DNA of 64,000 bases from Nostoc sp. XA010 (GTDB lineage Bacteria; Cyanobacteriota; Cyanobacteriia; Cyanobacteriales; Nostocaceae): positions 124,001-188,000 of the forward strand of contig NZ_JAIVFX010000013.1 of the NCBI RefSeq assembly GCF_020829625.1. Direction: 5' to 3'. The translations under genes were made by a program, and so were the position numbers. Positions 18,612-30,200 of this stretch are shown one piece after another; within the stretch, counting starts at the first letter, position 1, and each line of letters starts with the position of its first letter. The notes beneath the pieces are model-generated. The model was not told where the DNA came from and did no database searches. It worked only from the letters and a program-made list of their open reading frames with translations.

Positions 18612-21600
18612 TCATACCCCGTCACCCTTAGTCTCCTGTGCTTCTTCGATGCAAGCTTTCAACCGTTCGGCTAAGACCTGAACATTTGGTTGATTCATCA
18701 TCGTGACATGGTTGCCTGGGACAAAATGGATATCCACTGGCTCGGTAGAAAACTTGCTCCAGCCCCAGGTCAAATCCTGCAAAATCTCAGAAACTACTTC
18801 ATTATTAGACTCTTCAACTGCGGGAGTTTCGCTAGCGCGCAAGAGGGTAATTCGGATTGGATAAACCTGTTGTGGTACATAATTAACTAGAGAGTTAGCT
18901 TTGAGCAATTCCACCATATTCTTAAGCTGCGTAATTTCATCATCGGGAGGCAAGATATCAGCATTTTTTAATCGTTCTAGAACGTATTTCAGTTGATCTT
19001 CCCAAACCAAACATTGAAGAATATCGTCATAAATATCTAGTTTTTTTGCGTGAACAATTTCGATTGCACCTGCCAGTTGAGCTAGCCATTTAGCATTATC
19101 CCAATCAAAACCTTCTGGATTTTCCTGATAAAAAGGTGCTGTAGTATCAAGAATGGCAACTAAAGCAACCTTATGGCCTTTGCGAAGTAACTGCTGCGCC
19201 ATTTCAAAGGCTAATTTACCGCCAAAAGAATGGCCTGCTAAAAAATACGGCCCCTGCGGTTGAACAACTAAGAGTGCTTGAATGTGCTGGGCGGCTACAT
19301 CCTCAACTGGAGTAATTGATTCCGATTCTCCAGAAAGAGCATTTGCTTGGAAACTGTAAAATGGTTGGTCTGAACCCAGACAACGCGCTAAGTCATACAA
19401 ATAGAAAGGGGTACCAGCAGCTCCTGGAAGGCAAAACAAAGGTGGCTTGGGACCGTTCGGCTGAATTGCTACTAAGGGAGACCAAATTGAGGAATCCGAA
19501 TCCGCTTGCACAATAGTTGCCAACTGTTCAATAGTAGGATTTTGGTAAAGGCTTGCTATAGGAATATCTTTACCAAACTGCTTTTTAATTTGAGCCATTA
19601 AGTAAGGAGTTAAAAGGGAATGACCACCAAGGTCAAAGAAGTTATCTCGTACTCCCACCTTGTCCACTTTCAAAATTCTTGACCAGATTTGCGTTAATTG
19701 CAGTTCTACTTGGCTACGTGGTGCAACAAATTTGTCTGCGTCACTGGTGTCAGCAGGTGCTTGCAATGCGCGACGGTCTACCTTACCATTGGGCGTTAGC
19801 GGCAAGGAATCCAGAATGACTATTGCCGGAACCATGTAAGGTGGTAGTTTTGCTTTCAAGAACTGACGCAGTTGGCTAATTGTCGGTACACAGTTTTCAT
19901 GCGGTACTATATAGGCCACTAAACGTTTATCACCTGGGGTATCTTCCCGGACAATGGTCACAGTTGTTTGAATTTCCGAATGTTGATTGAGTACAGTTTC
20001 AATTTCTCCTGGTTCAACCCGAAATCCCCGAATTTTCACCTGATGGTCAATGCGACCCAGAAATTCAATATTGCCATCCGGTAAATAACGCGCCAAATCC
20101 CCAGTTTTGTACAAGTAATCTTCAGCTTTAAAAGGATTAGGGATAAATTTTTGCTTTGTTAATTCCGGACGATTATAGTAACCGTTAGCTAACCCAACGC
20201 CGCCTATGTAAAGTTCACCAGTCACACCGATAGGAACTGGTTGGAAATTACTATCGACAATGTACATTTGTGTATTATCAATAGGTTTTCCTATTGGAGG
20301 GTAAGCAGGCCAAGTATCTGGTGTACCTGAGAACGTAAAAGCTGTTACCACATGGGTTTCGGAAGGCCCGTAATGATTATGCAGCGAACAATTTTCCAAA
20401 TTATTAAATAAATTAACAATGGGTCGATTTACTTGCAGTTGTTCGCCGGTAGTAATAATCTCTGTAATATTTTTGAACAAATGTTTTTGCTGTCCGTATA
20501 CCTCTGCCAATTGCTGAAGCACAACAACTGGAAGAATTACCTTCTGTATAGGTTTGCTTGCTAGGAAGTGAATTAAACTGTCCAAATCCAAACGCACAGT
20601 TTCGGAAACTATAAATAGTGTTCCGCCAGAACACCAAGCAGCAAACATTTCGTGAATGCTGGCATCAAAACTTAATGAGGCAAATTGAAGAACTCCCATT
20701 TCTGTTTGTAGAGTAGCTAAATGCCATTGAATCAAATTAGTGATTGCTCGATGGGGCAAAGCTACGCCTTTTGGTTTACCTGTAGAACCAGAGGTAAATA
20801 TTACGTAAATTAAGTTACTAGGTTCTACACCAGTGATGAGATTTTGCTGGCTATATTGAGAAATTACTGCCCAGTCAGTATCTAAACAAACAACTTGCGC
20901 TTCATGTTGGGGTAGTTTCCTAATCAGTTGTTGTTGGGTAAGCAGCACCCTTACCTGAGTATCTTCGAGCATGAAGTGCAAACGCTCAATTGGATAGTCT
21001 GGGTCAAGTGGCACATAAGCACCACCAGCCTTTAAAATCCCCAACAGTCCCACAACCATTTCTAATGAGCGTTCTACACACAATCCGACTAGCACATCTG
21101 GTTTCACACCCAAGGACTTCAAGTAGTGTGCTAATTGATTTGCCCGACAGTTTAATTCGTAGTAAGTAAGTCGTTGAGTCTCAAACTCTACCGCCACTGC
21201 ATTTGGGGTACGCTCTACTTGCTCCTCAAACAACTGATGAATAAATTTATCAATTGGGTAATCAGTTTGGGTATTGTTCCACTCAACTAATAACTGATGC
21301 TTTTCCTTTGGTGTGATTAGTGACAATTGGGAAATTTGCTGCTGTGGGTTAGCGACAATTCCCTCAAGTAATGTTTGGAAATGCCCTAATAAACGAGCGA
21401 TCGCACCATCATCAAATCGGCTAGTATCGTAGTTAATCTTCACCAACAATTGCTTACCAGGAGCAGCAATTACAGTTAGCGGATAATTAGTTTGTTCAAT
21501 ACTGTGAATACTTTCTATAGAGAAACTTTGATTAGGCGATTTTACTGCCTCATCCACAGGATAATTTTCAAAAACAACAATACTCTCAAATACAGGCGTT

Positions 21601-24600
21601 CCTCTCTTGACTTCACTCCACCCTTGAATATCTACCAATGAGTTATATGAGTATTGCTCAGACTCCACTTGTTGTGTTTGTAAATCCTTCAACAAAGCCA
21701 AGACTTGGGTATCATCTGTAACTTGTACTCGTACTGGCAAGGTATTGATAAATATCCCCACCATCGACTCAATGCCGACAAGAGAGGGCGGACGACCTGA
21801 CACAGTAGCACCAAAAACTACATCTTTTTCTTGGTTGTAACGACTCAGTAGTAATGCCCAAGTCGCTTGCACCAAATTATTTATTGTTAGTTGATGCTGC
21901 CGTGCAAAAGCCTGAAGGTTAGCTGTTGCTTGCTCTGCCAGTTGGATTTGTTGTTCGCTGTAACTAGAATTTAGCTGTTGTCGTTTTGACGATGGTTTAT
22001 CAACTATCAAAGAAGTGGGTGAGGTAAAACCTTGGAGTTTTTCTCTCCAGAATTGTTCAGCTTGGGTTAAGTCTTGTTTCTGTAGCCAAGCAATATAGTT
22101 GCGGTAGCTTTGGGCTGGTTGAACGGCTACAGTTTCACCTTGAGAAATTTCTTGATAAAAATATAATAAGTCTTTGAAAATCAAAGGCGTTGACCAGCCA
22201 TCAAGCAATAAGTGATGAGAACTCCAAACGAATTGATAACTATCTGCACTCAATTGCATCAGGCTGAGGCTCATCAGTGGTGCTTGATTCAGTTGGAAAC
22301 CCTCTTTTCGCTGTGACTGCAAGAAAAGCTCTAATTGCTGTTGCTGCTTTTGTGTAGATAGTTGTTGCCAATCATGGGTTTGTAGGTTAAAATCCACCTG
22401 CCGATATACTACTTGAAGTGGCTGGGTTAATTGCTCCCAAACAAAAGCAGTCCGCAAGATTGAATGCCGTGCTACCACTTGCTGCCAAGCTTCCTCAAAA
22501 GCTGCTACGTTCAACTCACCTTTTAAAGTAAAACTTAACTGCTCAAAATATACTCCTGAGTCTGGAGCATACAAACTTTCAAACAGCATCCCCTGCTGCA
22601 TGGGAGAAAGTGGATAAATATCTTCAATATTCTTGGAGTTAGTTTTGCCTAAACTTGCCAACAGTTGGTCTAGTTCTAACTGGTTTAGCTTCACCAAAGA
22701 GAAATCTGAAGATGTATAACCTCCACTCTCAGGTGATGAACAATGAGCAATCAACCCTCGCAATGTTTTAACAAAATCTTGCGCCAGATTTGCGATCGTG
22801 GCGTGCTGATGGACATTAGTGCTGTAAGTCCACTCTATTTGTAACCGTTCTCCAGCAATAATGCTGTTAATGTCTAATAAATGAGCGCGGTTGTTGAGCA
22901 AACTTTGGCTGTGTCCCGCAGACTCACTAGCTTGCTGCATCCAAGAAGATGTATTGAGAAGTTGATCGAATTGACCCAAATAATTAAAACTGATTTGAGC
23001 TTGCGGTAATGCTTGTAATTGGGTAGCAATTTCTGCATCTTGAGTGAGATACCGCAATAAACCGTAGCCAATACCTTTGTTAGGAATAGAGCGCAGTTGT
23101 TCTTTGACAGATTTTAAGGCATCTACTGGATTTTCTGTTGCTTCCAGTTCCACAATTACAGGGAAAATGGTTGTAAACCAACCGATAGTGCGTGACAAAT
23201 CAACATCATCAACAATATCTTCTCGCCCATGACCTTCTAAATTGAACAGCACAGAGCTTGAGTTAGTCCATTTTGCTAAAACCAGCACCAAAGCAGTCAG
23301 TAGCACATCATTAATCTGAGTATTGTAAGCCTTTGGCACATCTTGCAGTAAGGCACGAGTTTCGATCTCATTTAATGACACTGATACTGTACTGGCAGAC
23401 GCAACGGTGTTTGCCCCTTGTGTATAGTCAACTGGGATGGAAGGAACTGCGGCGCGAGATTCATTCAGCCAATAAGCCACTTCAGATTTGAGGGCTTGTG
23501 ATTGTGCATAAGCTGTTAATTTTTCAGACCAATCCTTGAAAGAAGTTGTTTTGGCAGTCAGGGCAATGGCTTTACCTTGAGCAAGTTGCTGGTAAGCTGT
23601 TTGTAAATCCTCTAATAAAATTCGCCAAGAAACACCATCAACTACTAAGTGATGGATGACTATTAGTAGTCGCGCCCTTTTATCAATACCTAGATGGAAA
23701 AAGGCGGCTTGTACTAGATTTTCTGGCAGATTCAAACTCGCTTGAAAGTAAGCTCCTTTATCTTCAATGGCAGCTTTTTGCTCACTCTCTGGCAGATTCG
23801 ATAAGTCTATATAAAAGAAAGCAACACTATCAGTAACAGCATGAATTTGTTGCCAAGTCGCCTCAGATTGTGTAAAACGTAAGCGCAGAGCATCATGATG
23901 TATTAGCAATTGCTGCAATACTTGCTTTAATAGTTCTGGCTTGAGGTCAGATGGTACTGAGAGCAAAAATGATTGATTAAAGTGGTGCGGCTGTTGTAAA
24001 TTTTGCTCAAAAAAATAGTGTTGAATTGGTGTTAGAGGTAATATCCCTGTGACTAATCCTTGTTCTATGTGGATAACACTTGCTATGTTTTCTACTGTCG
24101 CTAATTCTGCAATTGTTTGATATGCAAATAATTGCTTGAGAGTCAAATGCAATCCTGTTTGCTTGGCTCTGCTGATGATTTGAATACTGAGAATAGAATC
24201 TCCGCCAAGTTCAAAGAAGTTATCATGAATGCCCACTTGCTCTAGTCTGAGAACTTCTGCCCAAATCTGCGCTAGTATTTTTTCAATTTGATTGCGTGGG
24301 TCTACAAAACTGACTTCTAGTTCTCCACGAAAGTCTGGTGCAGGAAATGCGCGGCGGTCTACCTTGCCGTTGGGCAAAAGAGGTAGGGACTCCAGCATCA
24401 CAAAAACATGAGGCATCATGTACTGTGGCAGTTGACCAGAGAGGAAAGAGCGTAGCTGGCTGACTGTAGGAGTTTGTCCTAGATGCGGAACTGCGTAGGC
24501 GACTAAGCGTTTATCCCCAGTCGTGTCTTCGCGAGCAATAACACAACACGCCTGTATATCCTCACATTGGCTCAACCGTGCTTCAATTTCTCCCAACTCG

Positions 24601-27236
24601 ATACGGAAACCACGCATTTTTACTTGGTTGTCAATACGTCCCAGGTATTCAATTGTGCCATCCAGTAAATAACGTGCTAAATCACCAGTTTTATAAAGGT
24701 GGGAATCTAGTTCATCGCTAAAAGGGTTAAGGATGAATTTTTCTTTTGTCAACTCTGCACGGTTGAGGTAGCCTCTTGCTATCCCTGCACCACCAATGTG
24801 CAATTCTCCTGGTACACCCACGGGTACTGGTTGCAGATACTCATCTAAAATGTAGATTTGTGTGTTGGCGATCGCGCGACCGATGGGGACAACTTGTCGT
24901 TCAATTCCTGGTTTGCAAGTCCAAAAGGTTGCATCAATACAAGCTTCTGTCGGCCCGTAGAGATTGTGCAAGTTCACATTGAGATTACTTAACACGTTCT
25001 CTTGCAGAGCAACTGGTAAGGCTTCACCTCCGCAGAAGATTTGTTTAAGTGAGTGACAAGTTTCGAGTCCTCCTTGTTCTATAAGTATTTGTAACAAAGA
25101 TGGTACAAATTGAACAGTTGTTACCTGCTGCTGGGCAATTAACTTTAACAGGTAAGCAGTATCAGCATGACCTCCGGGTTGAGCTAATAGCAACTGTCCG
25201 CCTACTAACAAAGGAGCGTAGAATTCCCAAACCGAGGCATCAAAGCTAAAGGGAGTTTTTTGTAGCACTTTGTCTTTTTCAGTCAGGGGAAATGTTGCTT
25301 GCATCCAGGACATGTGGTTGCAAAGGTTGCGGTGAGAAAGCATTACTCCCTTAGGCTGACCTGTAGAACCAGAGGTATAAATCACATAGGCTAAGTTAGC
25401 TGCTTGTACACCAGCGATTAGATTGTCTGGACTTGACTGAGAAATAAAGTGCCAGTCAGTATCTAAACATATAATCTGCGCTTGATGCTGAGGCAACTTC
25501 TCAAGGAGTTGTTGTTGGGTCAGTAGCACTGGAACTTGAGCATCTTCTAACATAAAGCTCAAGCGTTCTTGAGGATAATCTGGGTCAAGTGGCAAGTATG
25601 CCCCACCCGACTTAAGAATACCTAGTAGTCCCACGACCATTTCTAGCGATCGCTCTACACAAATACCCACTAACGTATCTGGTTTTACACCCAAAGACTG
25701 CAAGTAATGCGCCAACTGGTTAGCGCGACAATTCAATTGCTGGTAAGTCAATTGTTGATTTTCAAAGACAACTGCTACAGCATCCGGAGTACACTCAACC
25801 TGCTCCTCAAACAACTCATGGATACACTTATCGAAAGGATATTCTGCTTGAGTCGAGTTCCATTCAACTAATAACTGATGCTGTTCAACTTGTGTCAGCA
25901 GAGGTAACTGTGAAATCTTCTGCTGTGGATTAGCAACAATTCCTTCCAGCAAAGTCACAAAATGCCCAGTCATCCGCTCAATTGTGCTGCTATCAAATAA
26001 GTCAGTGCTATATTCCCATACACCCACTAATCCAGCACCAGAGTTGTACATTGATAAGCTCAAATCAAACTTAGTAGTTTTGCTTTCTGCTGTTAAAAAA
26101 CTAATAGTTAAACCAGCAAGCTCTAGTTTAGACATGGGCGCATTCTGGAGTGCAAACATTACTTGGAACAGTGGTGTATGGCTGAGATTCCGTTCTGGCT
26201 GCAATGCTTCAACTACCATTTCAAAAGGCAATTCCTGATGAGTATATGCTCCTAAAGCTATTTGGCGAACGCAACCAAGTAATTCGTTAAAACTGGGGTC
26301 GCCTGCTAAGTTAGTACGCATCACTAAGGTATTGACAAAAAAGCCAATTAACCCTTCTATTTCGCTGCGATCGCGGTTGGCGACCGATGTCCCCACCAAA
26401 ATGTCTGATTGCCCTGTGTAGCGGTAAAGTAGGATATCAAAGGCTGTTAACAGAGTCATAAAGAGAGTACAACCTCCCTCCTGGCTAAGTTTTGTCAGTC
26501 TATTAGTCAACTCAACTGAGAGTGTAAATTCTTGAGTTGCACCAGCGAAAGTCTGCACGGCAGGTCTGGGACGGTCTGTGGGTAGTGACAATAAAGCTGG
26601 TGCATCTTTTAATTGTTGTTGCCAATAATTTAGTTGAGTTTGTAGTACATTCCCTTGCAGCCACTCTCTTTGCCATAAGGCAAAATCTGCGTATTGAATG
26701 GGTAGTGGTGCTAAAGGTGACGGCTCACCTTTAGAATAAGCCTTGTACAGTGCTGCTAGTTCTTGGACAAACACACCCATTGACCAGCCATCAGAGACAA
26801 CATGGTGCATACACACTAACAAGACATATTCTGTCTCATTCAACAATACTAATGTTGCTCTAATTAGTTCTTGGTTTGCCAAGTCAAAAGGTTGAATAGC
26901 TTCTTGTTGTACTAATTGCTGTGTAACAATTTCTTGTTCAGTTGTCGATAAATGCTTCAAGTTAACAATTGATACAATCCCCAGTTCCCAGTTCCCAGTT
27001 CTCTGTTCCCTAATGATTTGTGTTGGTTGTCCATCAACAGTGATAAAGTTTGTGCGTAACGCTTCATGGCGATCAATAATTTCTTGCAAGCTTTGTTTTA
27101 AGGCAGCCTGATTGAGATTGCCCACTAGACGCAAAGCTAAGGGGATGTTGTATGAAGCACTGTTCGGCTCTAACTGGTCTAAAAACCACAAGCGCTGTTG
27201 AGCATAAGATAGGGGTAATAATTCTTCAGTAATCAT
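18612..27236 (-). CDS. NRPS3: terminating two-module synthetase C-A-PCP-E / C-A-PCP-TE
   Basis: This 2874-residue protein starts directly with a condensation domain (HHVVSDGWS near residue 146), with no docking domain. A1 has pocket residues read by eye as D-A-W-Q-F-G-L-I-D, which I associate with Gln. PCP1 is the E-type LGGDSI (Ser1014). An epimerisation domain follows (IHHLVVDGVSW near 1196; FNYLGQFD), so D-Gln is expected. The next C domain has the D-acceptor style (YPLSPMQQGMLFES near 1549; HHLLLDGWS). A2 reads D-A-H-I-I-T-H-V-V, a pocket in the Pro-like clade (GEQLQ, HNHYGPSETHVV) that I cannot assign. PCP2 is LGGHSL (Ser2540), and a thioesterase (GHSFGG, Ser2670) ends the protein. It releases and probably cyclises the chain. 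The gene overlaps NRPS2 by ATGA, so the two are translationally coupled. A dispersed repeat codes residues near 76-86 (TGNWELG). Confidence 0.92.
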   Translation of the reverse strand: MITEELLPLSYAQQRLWFLDQLEPNSASYNIPLALRLVGNLNQAALKQSLQEIIDRHEALRTNFITVDGQPTQIIREQRTGNWELGIVSIVNLKHLSTTEQEIVTQQLVQQEAIQPFDLANQELIRATLVLLNETEYVLLVCMHHVVSDGWSMGVFVQELAALYKAYSKGEPSPLAPLPIQYADFALWQREWLQGNVLQTQLNYWQQQLKDAPALLSLPTDRPRPAVQTFAGATQEFTLSVELTNRLTKLSQEGGCTLFMTLLTAFDILLYRYTGQSDILVGTSVANRDRSEIEGLIGFFVNTLVMRTNLAGDPSFNELLGCVRQIALGAYTHQELPFEMVVEALQPERNLSHTPLFQVMFALQNAPMSKLELAGLTISFLTAESKTTKFDLSLSMYNSGAGLVGVWEYSTDLFDSSTIERMTGHFVTLLEGIVANPQQKISQLPLLTQVEQHQLLVEWNSTQAEYPFDKCIHELFEEQVECTPDAVAVVFENQQLTYQQLNCRANQLAHYLQSLGVKPDTLVGICVERSLEMVVGLLGILKSGGAYLPLDPDYPQERLSFMLEDAQVPVLLTQQQLLEKLPQHQAQIICLDTDWHFISQSSPDNLIAGVQAANLAYVIYTSGSTGQPKGVMLSHRNLCNHMSWMQATFPLTEKDKVLQKTPFSFDASVWEFYAPLLVGGQLLLAQPGGHADTAYLLKLIAQQQVTTVQFVPSLLQILIEQGGLETCHSLKQIFCGGEALPVALQENVLSNLNVNLHNLYGPTEACIDATFWTCKPGIERQVVPIGRAIANTQIYILDEYLQPVPVGVPGELHIGGAGIARGYLNRAELTKEKFILNPFSDELDSHLYKTGDLARYLLDGTIEYLGRIDNQVKMRGFRIELGEIEARLSQCEDIQACCVIAREDTTGDKRLVAYAVPHLGQTPTVSQLRSFLSGQLPQYMMPHVFVMLESLPLLPNGKVDRRAFPAPDFRGELEVSFVDPRNQIEKILAQIWAEVLRLEQVGIHDNFFELGGDSILSIQIISRAKQTGLHLTLKQLFAYQTIAELATVENIASVIHIEQGLVTGILPLTPIQHYFFEQNLQQPHHFNQSFLLSVPSDLKPELLKQVLQQLLIHHDALRLRFTQSEATWQQIHAVTDSVAFFYIDLSNLPESEQKAAIEDKGAYFQASLNLPENLVQAAFFHLGIDKRARLLIVIHHLVVDGVSWRILLEDLQTAYQQLAQGKAIALTAKTTSFKDWSEKLTAYAQSQALKSEVAYWLNESRAAVPSIPVDYTQGANTVASASTVSVSLNEIETRALLQDVPKAYNTQINDVLLTALVLVLAKWTNSSSVLFNLEGHGREDIVDDVDLSRTIGWFTTIFPVIVELEATENPVDALKSVKEQLRSIPNKGIGYGLLRYLTQDAEIATQLQALPQAQISFNYLGQFDQLLNTSSWMQQASESAGHSQSLLNNRAHLLDINSIIAGERLQIEWTYSTNVHQHATIANLAQDFVKTLRGLIAHCSSPESGGYTSSDFSLVKLNQLELDQLLASLGKTNSKNIEDIYPLSPMQQGMLFESLYAPDSGVYFEQLSFTLKGELNVAAFEEAWQQVVARHSILRTAFVWEQLTQPLQVVYRQVDFNLQTHDWQQLSTQKQQQQLELFLQSQRKEGFQLNQAPLMSLSLMQLSADSYQFVWSSHHLLLDGWSTPLIFKDLLYFYQEISQGETVAVQPAQSYRNYIAWLQKQDLTQAEQFWREKLQGFTSPTSLIVDKPSSKRQQLNSSYSEQQIQLAEQATANLQAFARQHQLTINNLVQATWALLLSRYNQEKDVVFGATVSGRPPSLVGIESMVGIFINTLPVRVQVTDDTQVLALLKDLQTQQVESEQYSYNSLVDIQGWSEVKRGTPVFESIVVFENYPVDEAVKSPNQSFSIESIHSIEQTNYPLTVIAAPGKQLLVKINYDTSRFDDGAIARLLGHFQTLLEGIVANPQQQISQLSLITPKEKHQLLVEWNNTQTDYPIDKFIHQLFEEQVERTPNAVAVEFETQRLTYYELNCRANQLAHYLKSLGVKPDVLVGLCVERSLEMVVGLLGILKAGGAYVPLDPDYPIERLHFMLEDTQVRVLLTQQQLIRKLPQHEAQVVCLDTDWAVISQYSQQNLITGVEPSNLIYVIFTSGSTGKPKGVALPHRAITNLIQWHLATLQTEMGVLQFASLSFDASIHEMFAAWCSGGTLFIVSETVRLDLDSLIHFLASKPIQKVILPVVVLQQLAEVYGQQKHLFKNITEIITTGEQLQVNRPIVNLFNNLENCSLHNHYGPSETHVVTAFTFSGTPDTWPAYPPIGKPIDNTQMYIVDSNFQPVPIGVTGELYIGGVGLANGYYNRPELTKQKFIPNPFKAEDYLYKTGDLARYLPDGNIEFLGRIDHQVKIRGFRVEPGEIETVLNQHSEIQTTVTIVREDTPGDKRLVAYIVPHENCVPTISQLRQFLKAKLPPYMVPAIVILDSLPLTPNGKVDRRALQAPADTSDADKFVAPRSQVELQLTQIWSRILKVDKVGVRDNFFDLGGHSLLTPYLMAQIKKQFGKDIPIASLYQNPTIEQLATIVQADSDSSIWSPLVAIQPNGPKPPLFCLPGAAGTPFYLYDLARCLGSDQPFYSFQANALSGESESITPVEDVAAQHIQALLVVQPQGPYFLAGHSFGGKLAFEMAQQLLRKGHKVALVAILDTTAPFYQENPEGFDWDNAKWLAQLAGAIEIVHAKKLDIYDDILQCLVWEDQLKYVLERLKNADILPPDDEITQLKNMVELLKANSLVNYVPQQVYPIRITLLRASETPAVEESNNEVVSEILQDLTWGWSKFSTEPVDIHFVPGNHVTMMNQPNVQVLAERLKACIEEAQETKGDGV
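26978..27010 (-). repeat. Dispersed repeat inserted in frame in NRPS3
   Basis: The run CCCAGTTCCCAGTTCCCAGT is a common intergenic repeat of Nostocales. Here it is translated as part of IREQRTGNWELGIVS inside the first condensation domain. The paralogous C domains of this cluster lack it. Confidence 0.55.
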
Positions 27237-30200
27237 CTCTTGCTCCTTGGTAGAATGCGTGGAACAGTTAGGTCTGAGTTTTGTTGCTGTAACTTCCCGA
27301 TAGATTGCGCTAGTTCAGCTATTGTTGCGCCATTGAACAATTCGCTTAAAGAAAGTTGCACTTTGAAGTGATCGCGGATGCGTGACACCAGTTGGATTGC
27401 AAGTAGTGAGTGTCCGCCTAGTTCAAAGAAGTTATCATTAATTCCTACTTGCTCTAATCCCAGCACTTGTGACCACATCTGTGCTAGTGTTTCTTCGACT
27501 GGTGTGCGCGGGGCAACATATTTATCTCCAAGGTCGATGTATAAATCAGGTGTGGGCAAGCCACGGCGGTCTACTTTGCCATTAGGAGTTAGCGGCAATG
27601 ACTCTAATATGACAAAAGCATTTGGCACCATATAATCTGGGAGTTTTGCTTTGAGGAATTGCCGCAGGTAGCTGATTGTAGGTGTACAGTCATGATTTGC
27701 TACGACATAAGCGACTAAGCGTTTATCATCTCTGGTATCTTCACGGAGGATGACGCAAGATGCTTGCACATCCTCATGTTGGCTTATTGCAGCTTCGATT
27801 TCTCCTAACTCGATGCGGAAACCACGTATTTTTACTTGGTTGTCAATACGACCCAAGTATTCAATATCGCCATCAGGTAAATAACGAGCTAAGTCCCCAG
27901 TTTTGTAAAGGCGTGAGTACTTAGTACACGCTTCTCTACGAGAGGCTCCGCCAACGCGAACGGAATTAGAGGATTGGTTCTCTGTTTCCCCCCTGCCTCT
28001 TTGAAAGGGATTGAGAATGAATTTCTCTTGTGTCAATTCTGGAAGGTTGAGGTAGCCTCTTGCTAACCCAACACCCCCAATGTGCAATTCTCCTGGTACA
28101 CCCACAGGCACTGGTTGCAAATTTTTGTCTAAAATATAGACTTGTGTATTGGCGATCGCTTTACCAATGGAGATTTTATCGTCTTCAAGAGTGCATTTTG
28201 CGATCGCCTTGGGCGTGGCTTTGCCAATCGTGGCACAGACAGTAGCTTCTGTTGGACCGTAAGCGTTGAAAAAGTTTCTGCCAGCAGACCACTGCCTTAT
28301 TAATTCAGCAGAACAAGCTTCTCCGGCTACAATCATTGTCTGCAATGCCGGAAGTTCCTCTGCTGCCATAACTGCTAACGCCGATGGTGGAAGCGTAATA
28401 TGGGTAATGCCATGATTGCGTAACTGCTCAATTAATGGTTTCCCTGGCACTAAAGAGTCTTTTGTTCCCAAGCACAGCGTTGCACCTGATCCCAGAGCCA
28501 TTAAGATTTCTGAGATGGAAGCATCAAAACTGAAGGAGGCAAACTGGAGAATGCGACTATCAGAGTCTACGCTAAAAGTCTGAATCTGAGCTTGAGCTAA
28601 GTTGCATAATCCCTTATGCTCAACCATCACACCTTTTGGTCTACCTGTAGATCCTGAAGTGTAAATCACATTAGCTAGATGGAAAGGTTTGACTCCACTC
28701 GTTAGGTTGTCTTGATTATTTTGGTCAATTTGTGACCAAGCTTCATCTAAACAGACAAGCTTTGCTAGATGTTGAGGAAGTCTTTCAATAAATTGTTGTT
28801 GAGTCAGCAGCAACGAAACTTTGGCATCTTTTAACATGAAGCTCAAGCGTTCAGTAGGATATTCTGGGTCAAGTGGCACATAAGCACCACCTGCCTTGAG
28901 AATTCCCAACAATGCCACTACCATTTCTAATGAGCGTTCTACACACAACCCAACCAAGACTTCTGGTTTGACCCCAAGGATTTGTAGATAATAAGCGAGT
29001 TGATTGGCTCTGGCGTTTAACTCGGCGTATGTCAGCCGTTGATCCCCAAATATCACCGCCGTTGCATTGGGTGTTTGTTCTACTTGCGCTTCAAACAGTT
29101 GGTGAACACATTTATCTGCGGGATACTCTACTTCTGTTTTATTCCACTCTACTAAAAGTTGATGACGCTCCTCTGAAGAAACAAAAGATTGCAACTCGTA
29201 ACGTTCTTGTGGCTCCTTTGCCATTGCCGCCAGAACTCTCAGATAATAATCACTAATCCTGTTAACTTGTTCGGAGGATAACTCGCAGGAATCGTACTTC
29301 AAATTCAGTACTATATCAGAAGAGTTGGGACTGACGCTGAATTGAGCAACAAAAGTCAAGTTTGTTTGTTCAAAAAACTTTCCACCTAGCAGTTGTAAAT
29401 TATCGAGTCCCAGTACTTGTTCGTAGACGTGGAAATGGGTAAAATTAAACGCCGTCTCAAATAAAGGCTCACCACCCAAATTCCTTTGCATTTCCGCCAA
29501 AGGATAGCGGCGGTGCGGCAACATTTCTTGTTCTGCTGCAAACACTTTTTGCACCAGGTCTGTCCAAGTGCCTCCAGCAAATTGCAGGCGGAATGGCAAT
29601 GTATTGAGGAATAGTCCCAGGACTCGTTCACCATCACTTTGCTCAGGTCGTCCGTTAGCTGCTACACCCGTTACTACATCTGACTCACCAGTGAGGAAAT
29701 TTAAGACTCGCAGATGGGCAGCCAACAACACACTCTTGAGTGTAACTTCTGCGGACTGAGCCAGTTGTTTTAAGCCTGCGAAAATTTCAGGGGATAAAGT
29801 TACCTCTTGCACACCAACTTCTCGAACATTGCTATTTGTTTGCACAACAGACCAGCGAGGTAATTTGGTAAAAGTGGTGTCGTTTAACCTTTCACTCCAG
29901 TATCGCCCAGTTGACGATGAAGCGATCGCTTGTTGCTCTAAAGCCACAAAATCCCGGAATGCAAGACTAAATTGTGGCGATAGATAATCGACTGGTTCGC
30001 CTAAAAGCGACAAGTAACGCTTAAAAAACTCACTCATCATCGAGGCAACACTCCATCCATCGAGAATAGCGTGGTGGAAACTCAAAGCCAGATTAAATGT
30101 CTCTTGTGTGCGGCGATGAACAAAGAAACGCACTAAGGGAGGATGAGTCCAATCAAAATGCCGTTTCTTTTCGGCTTCAAACCAAGCAGCTAAGGCCTCT

